This document shows, piece by piece, positions 11,029-19,706 of a stretch of DNA of 64,000 nt. The stretch lies in assembly GCF_001693255.1 (NCBI RefSeq), contig NZ_CP016474.1, positions 2,808,661 to 2,872,660 on the forward strand, given 5' to 3'. The position numbers and the translations under genes are program-made. The notes beneath the pieces are model-generated. The model saw nothing but the letters and a program-made list of their open reading frames with translations. It was not told the DNA's origin and did not search any database. The stretch's first letter is position 1. Each line of letters opens with the position of its first letter. The DNA is from Picosynechococcus sp. PCC 7003 (GTDB taxonomy: Bacteria > Cyanobacteriota > Cyanobacteriia > Cyanobacteriales > MRBY01).

Positions 11029-11266
11029 ATTTAATGGCTTAAGAATACAGCTTCTCGACAATGATCATTATCCCGAATCTGTCGTCTGTCAGCATTAATT
11101 GCTGCCCCGGTACTGTGCTGGGAAATTCATAGTGTGTGAATTAAAATATACCTTAGATATCAAAACATTTGCACTAAAAAACATCAAGAAATTTAACGAA
11201 ACCGCGCTTTTAACTCCCGGAAATCCTTGCTATTATTCAGAAAACTCCCCCTAAGGTGCTGAAACC

Positions 11267-11452
11267 ATGACTTATCCTAATTTTCCTGACGAAATCCCCT
11301 GGACAGAAGAAGCAAAAACCAAATACAAAAATATTCCTTTCTATGCCCGCTCCCAGGCGCGACAAACCATCGAGGAGCTTGCCCGTGAAGAGGAAGTCGA
11401 AGAAATTACGGCAGAACTGGTGATGCGCGCGCAACAAAAATTCGGGAAATAA
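11267..11452 (+). CDS. small protein with protochlorophyllide-reductase C-terminal (PCP_red) domain
   Basis: 61 residues. The segment [19 protein letters not shown] followed by [18 protein letters not shown] is the PCP_red domain otherwise found at the C-terminus of ChlB, the B subunit of light-independent protochlorophyllide reductase. Free-standing copies are common in cyanobacteria; their role is unknown, but the domain is thought to contribute to protein or pigment contacts in ChlB. It sits alone downstream of the DUF4926 gene, with a 238-bp gap that I could not assign. Confidence 0.78.
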   Translation: MTYPNFPDEIPWTEEAKTKYKNIPFYARSQARQTIEELAREEEVEEITAELVMRAQQKFGK

Positions 11453-11553
11453 GTCTAAAGCTAAATTATGGTGGTGGCGATCGCCAAAAAAATTCCTAGA
11501 TTTGGGGTGCAGCCCGTGCGAATTCTTTACTCTGTCCCGGATACGGTGCGTCC

Positions 11554-12270
11554 ATGATTTTTGATGCGTCAAACTTAGGCTATTGGGTGCTCCTGGGGAG
11601 TGGCATCCTGCTGTATTTATTTGTCATTTTCTCTGGGGGTGGGGACGATGACCTTGATATGGATGCCGATTTTGATGCGGACATTGACGCCGATATGGAT
11701 TTAGATGCCGACGTTGATGGCGATCTCGATGGGGAAGCCGAGGTCGAGGGGGAAGGGTTTGGTCTCTGGTCGGTGCTGTCTTGGTTTGGCTTTGGGCAAG
11801 CGCCATTGATGTTGCTGTTGGCCACGGATTTGAGTCTGTGGGGTCTGCTGGGTTGGATGTTCAATGTGGGCCTGAGGACGCCGACGGGATTTTTAGGGAT
11901 TGTAGTCTTTTTGGGGAGTGGGGCGATCGCCTTTTGGGTCGGGAAACTCTTGGCTTATCCTCTGGGAAAAGTATTTGCCTCCTTTGGGGAAGATGTCAGC
12001 AGCGATCGCCTGATTGGTTGCTTGGGAGTAGTCTCTTCTAAAAATCTCCCCCACTATGTCGCGGGCAAAATTGGCCAGGCAGATGTGTACGATTCGGCTC
12101 GGAACCTGATGACTGTCCCGGTGAGTTTACCCCACTGGGCCGAGGTGATTCCCCGACGGGGCGACAAAATTTTGATTGTTGATCGCACCGAACATAGTTA
12201 TCTGGCGATCGCCAAGGACAGTTCCGATGAAGACCGCTGGCTCGCCGAGGTCAAACAGCTTCCCCAATAA
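11554..12270 (+). CDS. YqiJ/NfeD-like membrane protein with acidic repeat loop
   Basis: 238 residues. An N-terminal membrane segment (YWVLLGSGILLYLFVIF) is followed by an extraordinarily acidic stretch (about residues 30-65) made of alternating Asp and small or hydrophobic residues. Two or three more membrane segments follow (PLMLLLATDLSLWGLLGWMF, GFLGIVVFLGSGAIAFWVGK), then a soluble OB-fold-like end (IGCLGVVSSKNLPHYVAGKI). This layout fits the OB-fold membrane proteins of the YqiJ type, which usually accompany flotillin genes; no flotillin is next to it here. The small membrane protein downstream may belong to the same transcript. Confidence 0.65.
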   Translation: MIFDASNLGYWVLLGSGILLYLFVIFSGGGDDDLDMDADFDADIDADMDLDADVDGDLDGEAEVEGEGFGLWSVLSWFGFGQAPLMLLLATDLSLWGLLGWMFNVGLRTPTGFLGIVVFLGSGAIAFWVGKLLAYPLGKVFASFGEDVSSDRLIGCLGVVSSKNLPHYVAGKIGQADVYDSARNLMTVPVSLPHWAEVIPRRGDKILIVDRTEHSYLAIAKDSSDEDRWLAEVKQLPQ

Positions 12271-12334
12271 TCTTTTCCCCTTTTGCCCTAGGATAATGCC
12301 AGGCCAAATTTCACCTTGTGGAGAGTGAGCACCG

Positions 12335-12553
12335 ATGCCGATCGAAATTATTGTGATCGTCGCCGCTTTAATTATTTCTTGGTTAGTTTTTACTGCGTTC
12401 ATCAAAATCGTGAAAACCAGCGTGCAAACGGCTGTGACCATTGCGGTCATTGTGCTTGTGTTGCAACTGGCCTTCGGGATTCAGTCGGGGCAGGTGATTA
12501 CACAGATTATTGAACTCCCCCGCATCATCTGGGACTTTTTCAGTAACCGTTAA
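12335..12553 (+). CDS. small conserved membrane protein
   Basis: 72 residues with two hydrophobic segments (about 3-22 and 32-52) joined by a short basic linker (IKIVKTSVQ), and an amphipathic end (IIELPRIIWDFFSNR). The start at ATG 12335 has a GGAGAG ribosome binding site about 12 bases upstream. It follows the YqiJ-like gene by 64 bp on the same strand. I do not recognise a named family; a small helper subunit of a membrane complex is a guess from the neighbourhood. Confidence 0.6.
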   Translation: MPIEIIVIVAALIISWLVFTAFIKIVKTSVQTAVTIAVIVLVLQLAFGIQSGQVITQIIELPRIIWDFFSNR

Positions 12554-12577
12554 GGTGTGGCCATTAAAGATCTTTTA

Positions 12578-12922
12578 CTAGCGGTACTGTTCAATTAAGG
12601 CCGCCAGACGGTCGAGTACCTGCTTAATTTCCGTATCAGTCTTATGTTCTAAGCCCATGGCCACCATCAATAGGCCCATTTCCACCGCATCATTTAGACC
12701 CAGGGCCAGATCAACGGCTTCGGTGGCTTCGAGGACATCATGGAATTTTTCTGGGTGATCAACGGTGAGGTCAACGTAGATAGCAGCAGGGTTTTTGCGG
12801 GGATCGTCTTGTTTTTCTTCCACGCGAGAGATGCGATTGGCCCGTGCTGTCACGCTGGTCACATTACTGGTGAGAGTGATGTCACCCGTGGTGATTTCTT
12901 TGGTAAATAGTTTGTTTGTCAT
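12578..12922 (-). CDS. conserved hypothetical protein
   Basis: 114 residues, soluble, no cysteines and no signal peptide. An N-terminal beta-rich part (KEITTGDITLTSNVTSV) precedes a helical C-terminal part (EATEAVDLALGLNDAVEMG, DTEIKQVLDRLAALIEQ). It reads like a small cyanobacterial conserved protein, but I cannot assign a family or function. It faces away from purB, leaving about 265 bp of shared upstream DNA. Confidence 0.55.
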   Translation of the reverse strand: MTNKLFTKEITTGDITLTSNVTSVTARANRISRVEEKQDDPRKNPAAIYVDLTVDHPEKFHDVLEATEAVDLALGLNDAVEMGLLMVAMGLEHKTDTEIKQVLDRLAALIEQYR

Positions 12923-13188
12923 GGTACAAACCCCTCGGCGATCGCCAACAATAATTTAGAACAACATCGGCTACTTTTAGCTTAACTCGCTCCTTTAGGA
13001 GAAAGCCGGAAATTGTACATATCTTGAGCTTGATGGCGCTTTATGGCCTAAACCGAACTTTATGGCAATTCCAACTAGCGGCTTCTGTCCCAAAGGCGAT
13101 CGCCTCCCCCGTAAACCCCCGTAAAAACATTGCCAAAATTTGAACAACCCCTTGTAAAATAGCTAGGTTGTATTCTGCGGCACATCTC

Positions 13189-14484
13189 GTGATTGAACGT
13201 TATACCCTCCCCGAAATGGGGAATCTCTGGACAAATGAAGCAAAACTCAAGGCCTGGCTGAAAGTCGAAGTTGCCGTCTGTGAAGCGCAAGCAGAGTTAG
13301 GGTATATCCCCACAGAAGCCGTAGAAGAAATCAAAGCCAAAGCCCAGTTTGACGAAGCGCGGGTTTTAGAAATTGAGAAAGAAGTACGCCATGATGTGAT
13401 CGCTTTTCTCACCAACGTTAATGAATATGTTGGCGATGCGGGACGTTACATTCACCTCGGCATGACCAGTTCTGACGTCCTCGATACGGCCCTCGCCCTG
13501 CAGATGGTGGATAGTCTCGACCTGATCCTGACTTGTGTCGAAGAACTGATTCAAGCGATTCGTTACCAAGCCCAACAACACCGCTATACCGTGATGGTGG
13601 GTCGCTCCCACGGTATCCACGCCGAACCGATGACCTTTGGTTTTAAGCTGGCGGGTTGGCTGGCGGAAATGCTCCGGAACCGCGATCGCCTAGTGGCCGT
13701 GCGCAAAGAAATTGCCGTCGGTCAAATCTCTGGCGCAGTGGGTACCTACGCCAACATTGAACCCCGCGTTGAAGCCTTAGCTTGTCAAAAACTCGGTCTC
13801 GATCCGGATACTGCTTCTACCCAGGTCATTTCCCGCGATCGCCACGCCAACTACATGAACCAATTGGCTGTGTTAGCCGCCAGCATCGAACGCTTTGCCG
13901 TAGAGATCCGCAACCTCCAACGCACCGATGTTTTAGAAGTCGAAGAATATTTCTCCAAAGGGCAAAAAGGCTCCTCGGCGATGCCCCACAAGCGAAACCC
14001 GATCCGTTCTGAACGCTTAACCGGGATGGCGCGTCTGGTACGGGGGAATGCGATGGCCGCCCTCGAAAATGTTGCCCTCTGGCACGAGCGGGATATTTCC
14101 CACAGTTCCGTCGAGCGGGTTGCCGTGCCTGATAGCTGCATCCTCGTGCACTTTATGCTGCGGGAAACCATTAGCCTCGTGAAGAATCTTTTGGTGTATC
14201 CCGAAAACATGAAGCGCAATATGAACGTCTACGGCGGCGTGATCTTCAGTCAGCGGGTGCTGCTGGCCCTCGTCGAGAAAGGCTTAACCCGTGAGGATGC
14301 CTACCGCCTTGTGCAAGGTTGTGCCCACACCGCCTGGAACACCGAGGGAGGAAACTTCCGCGCCAATGTCGAGCAAGATGCCGAAATCACCCAACACCTC
14401 TCTGCCACAGAGATTGAAGCCTGCTTTGACCCACAATTCCAACTGCGTCACCTCGATCAGGTCTACCAACGTCTCGGTATCTAA
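13189..14484 (+). CDS. purB: adenylosuccinate lyase
   Basis: 431 residues from GTG 13189 (VIERYTLPEMG), the same length as the Bacillus-type enzyme; a TTG seven codons upstream would add residues not seen in the family. PurB splits SAICAR to AICAR and adenylosuccinate to AMP in purine synthesis. Visible signatures are HLGMTSSDVLDTA, the catalytic-His region VGRSHGIHAEPMTFG and the fumarate-lyase signature GSSAMPHKRNPI. It is a homotetrameric cytosolic enzyme. No purine operon partner is adjacent. Confidence 0.96.
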   Translation: MIERYTLPEMGNLWTNEAKLKAWLKVEVAVCEAQAELGYIPTEAVEEIKAKAQFDEARVLEIEKEVRHDVIAFLTNVNEYVGDAGRYIHLGMTSSDVLDTALALQMVDSLDLILTCVEELIQAIRYQAQQHRYTVMVGRSHGIHAEPMTFGFKLAGWLAEMLRNRDRLVAVRKEIAVGQISGAVGTYANIEPRVEALACQKLGLDPDTASTQVISRDRHANYMNQLAVLAASIERFAVEIRNLQRTDVLEVEEYFSKGQKGSSAMPHKRNPIRSERLTGMARLVRGNAMAALENVALWHERDISHSSVERVAVPDSCILVHFMLRETISLVKNLLVYPENMKRNMNVYGGVIFSQRVLLALVEKGLTREDAYRLVQGCAHTAWNTEGGNFRANVEQDAEITQHLSATEIEACFDPQFQLRHLDQVYQRLGI

Positions 14485-14665
14485 ATCTTTCATTTAACCC
14501 AGATCAATTTGGCGATCGCCTTTTTTGAACTAAGATCCAAGAGAGGCGATTTTTTATGGATAAATATTGATCTGCATGGAAACAAGCCCTAACCGCTGAA
14601 TGTGTTGATGTTCAATATTGATCATCGCCAGGATAGTTTAAGAAATCCTATAAATTGGTTGCACT

Positions 14666-15415
14666 ATGGCATGTAAAGAATGCACGAATCAGAATAAGCT
14701 CAATTTCGACTTCACAATGGCCTTTCAACCCATTGTCAACCTAGAAACCCAAACAATTTTTGCCCACGAAGCCCTGGTGCGGGGTTTAAATAATGAATCG
14801 GCCCAAGCAATTTTTCAACACATTAATGACAGCAATCGCTACCTATTTGACCAAGCCTGTCGTACCACCGCCATTCGCCTCGCCGCAGAACTTCATATTC
14901 CCTGTTTTTTGAGTATTAATTTCTTACCCAATGCCGTTTATGAACCAGAACGCTGCATTCGCACAACCCTAGAAGCCGCTGAAAACCACGGATTTCCCAT
15001 TGAGCAAATTATTTTTGAGATTACTGAAAGTGAGCAAATTACAGATTTAGTCCACCTCCGAAAAATTGTTGAATATTATCGTGCCCGTGGTTTTAAAACA
15101 GCCATTGACGACTTCGGTGCTGGCTATGCTGGGTTAAATCTTTTATCAGAAATTCAGACCGATCTGATCAAACTTGACATGGCCTTGATTCGTGGCATCG
15201 ATCAAGATAAAGTCCGCCAAGCGATCGTCAAGGGTGTGCTACAAGTCGCTGGGGAACTCTCAAGTCTTGTCATCGCCGAAGGCATCGAAACCCAAGCAGA
15301 ATTAATCACCCTCCAAGGTCTAGGCATTAATCTCTTCCAAGGCTTTTATTTTGCCAAACCCGCCTTTCAATCCCTGGCCCAAATTCCGTTAGATCGGTTT
15401 GTCACTGTCGTTTGA
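14666..15415 (+). CDS. stand-alone EAL-domain c-di-GMP phosphodiesterase
   Basis: 249 residues consisting of one EAL domain. The catalytic set is intact: EALVRG, the Asn in SINFLPN, the Glu in EITESEQI, DDFGAGYAGL, the Lys in LIKLDM and AEGIET. It should therefore hydrolyse c-di-GMP to pGpG. A short N-terminus with a CxxC pair (MACKECTN) could bind metal or respond to redox; that is inference. No sensor domain is fused, so control probably comes through expression, the N-terminus or a partner. Confidence 0.85.
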   Translation: MACKECTNQNKLNFDFTMAFQPIVNLETQTIFAHEALVRGLNNESAQAIFQHINDSNRYLFDQACRTTAIRLAAELHIPCFLSINFLPNAVYEPERCIRTTLEAAENHGFPIEQIIFEITESEQITDLVHLRKIVEYYRARGFKTAIDDFGAGYAGLNLLSEIQTDLIKLDMALIRGIDQDKVRQAIVKGVLQVAGELSSLVIAEGIETQAELITLQGLGINLFQGFYFAKPAFQSLAQIPLDRFVTVV

Positions 15416-15592
15416 TTTTGGCGATCGCCATGGTAAGCACCGACCTTTCCCCCTAACGTATTTCTTCCGAGTTGGCCATGGCTTCCACAGCTCCGCATTC
15501 ATATTTTTCCTGAAGTATCTCCCCGACTCTAGACACCCAAAATACTGTGTAAGATAAGAAAGAGTTGTTTTCTAATCGAAAGTAAAAATATT

Positions 15593-16732
15593 ATGCCCAC
15601 AGTCAGTAGCCAAGCCCCAGAGGCCAATACCCTAGATGCGAGTAAAAGTGGCCTTCCGGTAACGATCATCACCGGATTTCTCGGTAGCGGCAAAACAACA
15701 CTCTTAAATCATATCTTGAGCAACCAAGAGGGACTGAAAACCGCTGTCCTCGTGAATGAATTTGGGGAAATCGGGATTGATAATGAGCTGATTGTCACCA
15801 CCGAAGACAACATGGTGGAACTCAGCAACGGCTGTGTTTGCTGCACGATCAACGAAGATCTTGTGAACGCGGTGCATAAAATCCTCGACCGGGGTGACAA
15901 AATTGATTATCTCGTCGTGGAAACAACGGGGCTTGCCGACCCATTACCTGTGGCCTTGACTTTCTTGGGGACAGAGTTACGGGATTTAACTCGCCTAGAT
16001 TCGATTGTGACCATGGTGGACTGTGCCAACTTTAGTTTGGATCTCTTTAATAGTGAGGCAGCCTACAGCCAAATCGCCTACGGTGACATCATTGTCTTGA
16101 ATAAAACGGATTTGGTAGATGAGGCGGAAGTGGACGCTTTAGAAGTCAAAATCCGTGACATTAAGGAAGGAGCAAGACTCCTGCGCACCCAAAAATCTGA
16201 AGTGCCGTTGCCGTTGCTACTCAGTGTGGGCTTATTTGAGTCAGATAAGTATTTTGATGCAGCGGATACCCATGTGCATCACCACCACAGCCATGATCAC
16301 CATGATCACGGGCATGATCATGATCACCACGATCACGACCATGTTTGCACCCCAGAATGCGACCATGACCACGACCACGAACACCACCATCACCACTCCA
16401 ACCATTTAGAAAATGATGGGTTCACGTCAATTTCCTTCCAAAGTGATCAACCCTTTGCGATCCGCAAATTTCAATATTTCCTAGACAATCAATTACCGGT
16501 CAATGTGTTCCGGGCGAAGGGAATCCTCTGGTTTGATGAAAGCCCGCTACGCCATGTATTTCACCTCAGTGGAAAGCGGTTTACGATTGATGATTCGGAA
16601 TGGAAGCCTGGGGAAACGAAAAAAAATCAGCTTGTTCTCATTGGTCAAAATCTCGATGAGGCAACGTTGCGGCAACAGGTAGAAAACTGCTTCTGTCTGC
16701 CCTCTGAGAACCGTGGCAAAGGTTTTTCGTAA
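15593..16732 (+). CDS. CobW/COG0523-type GTPase, His-rich metal chaperone
   Basis: 379 residues. G3E GTPase domain with Walker A GFLGSGKTTLLNH, the metal-binding CxCC motif in SNGCVCCTINEDL and the NKTD base-recognition motif, followed by a C-terminal CobW domain (AIRKFQYFL, VFRAKGILWFDE). Between them (residues about 222-270) is a long His/Asp-rich loop including a CTPEC element. This architecture is typical of zinc-handling metallochaperones rather than the cobalamin enzyme CobW, and no cobalamin genes are near. The protein probably delivers or stores Zn2+ in the cytosol. I saw no convincing Zur box upstream. Confidence 0.85.
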   Translation: MPTVSSQAPEANTLDASKSGLPVTIITGFLGSGKTTLLNHILSNQEGLKTAVLVNEFGEIGIDNELIVTTEDNMVELSNGCVCCTINEDLVNAVHKILDRGDKIDYLVVETTGLADPLPVALTFLGTELRDLTRLDSIVTMVDCANFSLDLFNSEAAYSQIAYGDIIVLNKTDLVDEAEVDALEVKIRDIKEGARLLRTQKSEVPLPLLLSVGLFESDKYFDAADTHVHHHHSHDHHDHGHDHDHHDHDHVCTPECDHDHDHEHHHHHSNHLENDGFTSISFQSDQPFAIRKFQYFLDNQLPVNVFRAKGILWFDESPLRHVFHLSGKRFTIDDSEWKPGETKKNQLVLIGQNLDEATLRQQVENCFCLPSENRGKGFS

Positions 16733-16912
16733 ATCATTTTCGACAGCATTAACTGTTTAACAGCGAATCTACACAACGCCTGGGGTAAGGAAAGTTAATT
16801 TCTTTGCCCTCTTTTTTGTCTGGGCGATCGCCTAGGCGAGAGGATCGAGATTTACCGCTAAGATGGAAGAACTTTGGTTTTTTTGCGCGCTGTTTTTTGG
16901 GTTTAATTTTTT

Positions 16913-17446
16913 ATGCGATCGCCTGCTCCTTCCCGGACTGTGACCTTTCCCTTTTGGCTGACCCTCTGCTTACTGCTGAGCCTAGGCACCGTAGGGGTTT
17001 TAGGGACAGTGCCAGCCTTTGGCCAGGGGCGCAAACAAAATGCCGAACAAAAATTACTCCAGCGTAAAGATGCGGATCGCCACTTTGCCCTAGCCCAACA
17101 AGCCCACAGGGAAGGAGACCTAGAAACGGCGCTTTTCCACTGGCACCAGGCCGAAGCAATTTATCGACAGTTCCGCACTTGGGATCAGCTTAATTTAACC
17201 CTCACCGCCTTGGCCGACACCTATCTTACCCAGGCTAATCTCCAGGCAGCAGAAACAGTGCTGCGCCAACAACTCCATTTAGCCCGCGATCGCCAGGACG
17301 TACAGACCCAAGTTACAGTACTCAATCAACTCGGTCATCTCCTCGAAAAACAGGCCCAACCCCAGGTTGCTGCGGCTATTTTTGCCGATGCCCAGGCGAT
17401 CGCCACGGGATTAACAACAGGCGAAACTGCACTCACCATAAATTAA
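16913..17446 (+). CDS. exported TPR protein
   Basis: 177 residues. An N-terminal signal peptide (basic MRSPAPSR then FWLTLCLLLSLGTVGVLG, probable cleavage after PAFG or PAFGQ) is followed by three to four TPR-like helical pairs (HFALAQQAHREGDLETALF, LADTYLTQANLQAAETVL, LNQLGHLLEKQAQPQVAAA). It is likely periplasmic or a membrane-anchored adaptor. The partner is unknown. Confidence 0.7.
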   Translation: MRSPAPSRTVTFPFWLTLCLLLSLGTVGVLGTVPAFGQGRKQNAEQKLLQRKDADRHFALAQQAHREGDLETALFHWHQAEAIYRQFRTWDQLNLTLTALADTYLTQANLQAAETVLRQQLHLARDRQDVQTQVTVLNQLGHLLEKQAQPQVAAAIFADAQAIATGLTTGETALTIN

Positions 17447-17454
17447 TTGCAGAC

Positions 17455-17484
17455 AAAAAAAGCGGCTAGCCATAGATTCTAGCC
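17455..17484 (-). terminator. rho-independent terminator of the porin gene
   Basis: On the minus strand a GGCTAG/CTAGCC stem with a 9-nt loop is followed by CG and seven T residues. It lies about 100 bp after the porin stop codon. Confidence 0.75.
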
Positions 17485-17584
17485 ACTACATCAAGGGTGA
17501 GGAAAAGTTTTAGAGCCACTCACCTCGTGAGCAGATTACCTAACGACAGTTTCAGAACTAGCCTTCTTGAAACTCTCACCTTTT

Positions 17585-19195
17585 TTAAAAAGTGAATGTA
17601 GTACGAATAGCACCGACAACAATAGTTTCATTCGCATCATTTTGGTTGGGGTTCCAGATGACATAGGCACCGGGAGTAATCATGATGTTGTCGTTTAGAT
17701 TGTAGCGGTACTGTAATTCAGCAAGGTAAGTCGTATCATCGCAGATGCCACCGGCACATTGATCTACACCATTTAGGTCTCCACTGGTAAGCTTCGGCGG
17801 TTGACCAAAGACGAATCCGAGGACGTTGCCATCGCCACCAACGTCAAGCAGAGCAGCATTGACAGCCCAGTTCCAGATTTCTGCACTACCTTCATTGTTG
17901 GGATCTTCGATTTGGGCATCGGTGTAGCCCACCCACCCGGCAATGTTGAATTTTTCGCTAACCATCCAGCTTGCTTCAATGCCGAAGTTGTTAGAGGAGA
18001 CAGCATACTCGTTGTCCCAAGGCTCCCTTGCCCAGTCGCTACCAGTGCTGCCGGATAGGTCTACGTCACCTTCAAAATCATTATCGACGACATCATCATC
18101 GCCTCTTTGATACTTATTGGTATAAGAGAACGCCAGGTCAAAACGGTCGGAAGGAGAGAAGGCTAGTTGGGCACCAGCAACATAGTTTCCGTTGAAAAAA
18201 CCATTCTTTTCTTCCGGGTTAGAGGCAATACCATCATCAGCCAAGTAGCCCAAACCGAGGCTAAGGCTATCGCTGAAGTCATAGTGAAATGCTACCCCTG
18301 CCCCATCAGGGCCACTCTTGGTAGCGGGGTTAAGACGGGCAAAACCGGAGAGAGCACCGTCGGCTTCGCCCTCAAAGTAAGGATTAAATACCGGTAACGC
18401 ATCATCAATACCGAGACCAAGTGGCCCGACAATAGCGGTTCCTTTACGACCGACAGGGAACTCATAGACAACGGTGTCAATAACAACATCATTATCATTC
18501 GCTTCCTCAAACCCCAATGCGGCAGTATCAACACCGGTAGCGCCAGCCAATTCAGGAATGTTTCCAGCGGCTAAGGTGACTTCTAGGTTGTCGTCGCCAG
18601 TGAAGCTAGTGTTAAGAGTCAGATTAACGCGGTTGCTGAAGGTGAGCTGGTCATCGAGGCGATCGCCAGAGTCATCGGCTTTCTCGTCACCAAAAGCACC
18701 AGCCAGGGCAAAGATAACTTCACCCTCAAGCTTAGTAGTGGTAGAAAACTGGTGATCTTCGAGGAACTCCACTCGCCCTTCGAGATCATCAACGCGGGCA
18801 CCGAGGGTCGCCAATTCAGCTTCAAATTCATTAACCAAACGACGCAGCGCAGCGAGGTCTTCGGCGGTTACTTCAGAAGTCCCACTTTGAATCATGCGTT
18901 CGATCTGCTGCAAACAAGCGTTCAGGCCAGCCGCGAATTCATAACGGCTGAGGGGGCGATCGCCGCGATAGGTGCTATCAGGATAACCGACGATGCAATT
19001 GTAATTTTCAACGAGATTACGCAGGGCATCAAAGGCCCAGTCACTGGGAGCCACATCCCGCAATTGGAAAACGCTGTTCACTTGGCCGAGGGCACGGTCT
19101 TGATCTGTTATCGGAGAGGCGATCGCCGCTGTACCGAGACTGCTACCCACCAAGGCACTGGCGCTGAAGATAACAAAACCTTTGGCTAGGGACAT
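17585..19195 (-). CDS. iron-responsive SLH/OprB-type porin
   Basis: 536 residues from ATG 19195 (MSLAKGFVIFSASALVG); an upstream in-frame start would add 23 residues ahead of the signal peptide. Order: signal peptide with cleavage near AAIAS, SLH domain (DVAPSDWAFDALRNLVENY... GDRPLSRYEFAAG), a coiled coil (about 95-140, LRRLVNEFEAELATLGARV) and an OprB-type beta-barrel ending in the aromatic TTFTF strand. The SLH domain tethers cyanobacterial porins to the peptidoglycan. A Fur-like box about 45 bp upstream and the surrounding iron genes suggest induction under iron limitation and a role in iron passage across the outer membrane. Confidence 0.9.
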   Translation of the reverse strand: MSLAKGFVIFSASALVGSSLGTAAIASPITDQDRALGQVNSVFQLRDVAPSDWAFDALRNLVENYNCIVGYPDSTYRGDRPLSRYEFAAGLNACLQQIERMIQSGTSEVTAEDLAALRRLVNEFEAELATLGARVDDLEGRVEFLEDHQFSTTTKLEGEVIFALAGAFGDEKADDSGDRLDDQLTFSNRVNLTLNTSFTGDDNLEVTLAAGNIPELAGATGVDTAALGFEEANDNDVVIDTVVYEFPVGRKGTAIVGPLGLGIDDALPVFNPYFEGEADGALSGFARLNPATKSGPDGAGVAFHYDFSDSLSLGLGYLADDGIASNPEEKNGFFNGNYVAGAQLAFSPSDRFDLAFSYTNKYQRGDDDVVDNDFEGDVDLSGSTGSDWAREPWDNEYAVSSNNFGIEASWMVSEKFNIAGWVGYTDAQIEDPNNEGSAEIWNWAVNAALLDVGGDGNVLGFVFGQPPKLTSGDLNGVDQCAGGICDDTTYLAELQYRYNLNDNIMITPGAYVIWNPNQNDANETIVVGAIRTTFTF

Positions 19196-19236
19196 TTTTA
19201 AATTCTCCACACACGCAAAATTTCTAGAAATAGAAA

Positions 19237-19251
19237 TGATAATCGTTTTCG
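19237..19251. promoter_or_regulatory. Fur-like box upstream of the porin
   Basis: TGATAATCGTTTTCG matches 11 of 14 positions of the 7-1-7 Fur consensus TGATAATNATTATCA. It lies 42-56 bp upstream of the porin start, where binding would block its promoter. Confidence 0.6.
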
Positions 19252-19429
19252 TAAAAGTCCGCAAGGGCGATCGCTTTTTGTATAGTCCCGTTGGCGGGAA
19301 TGCTAGCGTGGTGATTCCGCATCAACTGGAGAAAAACCGAGACAGGCCGCGAACATAAAGTAAAAGAAATCAATCATTTTTTGATACCGAGAAAATAAAG
19401 TTGTTTTAACGAAACGATCTCGCCCAGCC

Positions 19430-19594
19430 TCAGGACTCCGCCACGGCGTGGTCTAAACTCAGGGTCGCTAAATAATATTGAGCAAGGTCTGGGGTGGCGT
19501 GGGGCGGCCTACATTGAGACGGCTCCGGGGCATGGCTATCTTGGCGGAGCTGTTGGGTAATGTCGGTCGTACCGTAGGAGTGGACAATCTTCAT
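19430..19594 (-). CDS. candidate small protein (54 residues) behind a Fur-like box
   Basis: ATG 19594 to TGA 19430 on the minus strand. The predicted protein is hydrophilic, Pro/His-rich in the middle (SHAPEPSQCRPPHA) and helical at the end (DLAQYYLATLSLDHAVAES), with a single cysteine. I do not recognise a family. Support is circumstantial: it fills most of an otherwise empty 510-bp gap, sits between two iron-related genes on the same strand, and has a Fur-like box starting 12 bp upstream of its start. The remaining gap (19264-19429 and 19621-19706) shows nothing I can name. A chance open frame remains possible. Confidence 0.4.
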   Translation of the reverse strand: MKIVHSYGTTDITQQLRQDSHAPEPSQCRPPHATPDLAQYYLATLSLDHAVAES

Positions 19595-19605
19595 GGACTA
19601 TTTAA

Positions 19606-19620
19606 TGAAAATAATTCTTA
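19606..19620. promoter_or_regulatory. Fur-like box upstream of the 54-residue candidate gene
   Basis: TGAAAATAATTCTTA matches 11 of 14 positions of the 7-1-7 Fur consensus in an AT-rich stretch between the PiuC-type hydroxylase stop and the candidate small gene. Confidence 0.5.
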
Positions 19621-19706
19621 TTTAAATTAAATAGAGTGTATCGACACTTGGGAACCCCGTCAATAGTATTGATACTTATTTTCAATAATTTTTTAGGTGA
19701 TTCTGT

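Noticed and set aside
11640-11760. Asp-codon repeat as a separate repeat element, or long minus-strand frames over it
   Set aside because: It is coding sequence of the membrane protein; opposite-strand frames are a by-product of biased codons.
14508-14528. GGCGATCGCC followed by T run as a terminator after purB
   Set aside because: This is the HIP1 palindrome that occurs throughout the window, within genes as well; without a loop it cannot be called a terminator.
16270-16400. His/Asp codon repeat as a CRISPR or tandem-repeat array
   Set aside because: It lies in frame within the CobW-type gene and has no spacer structure.
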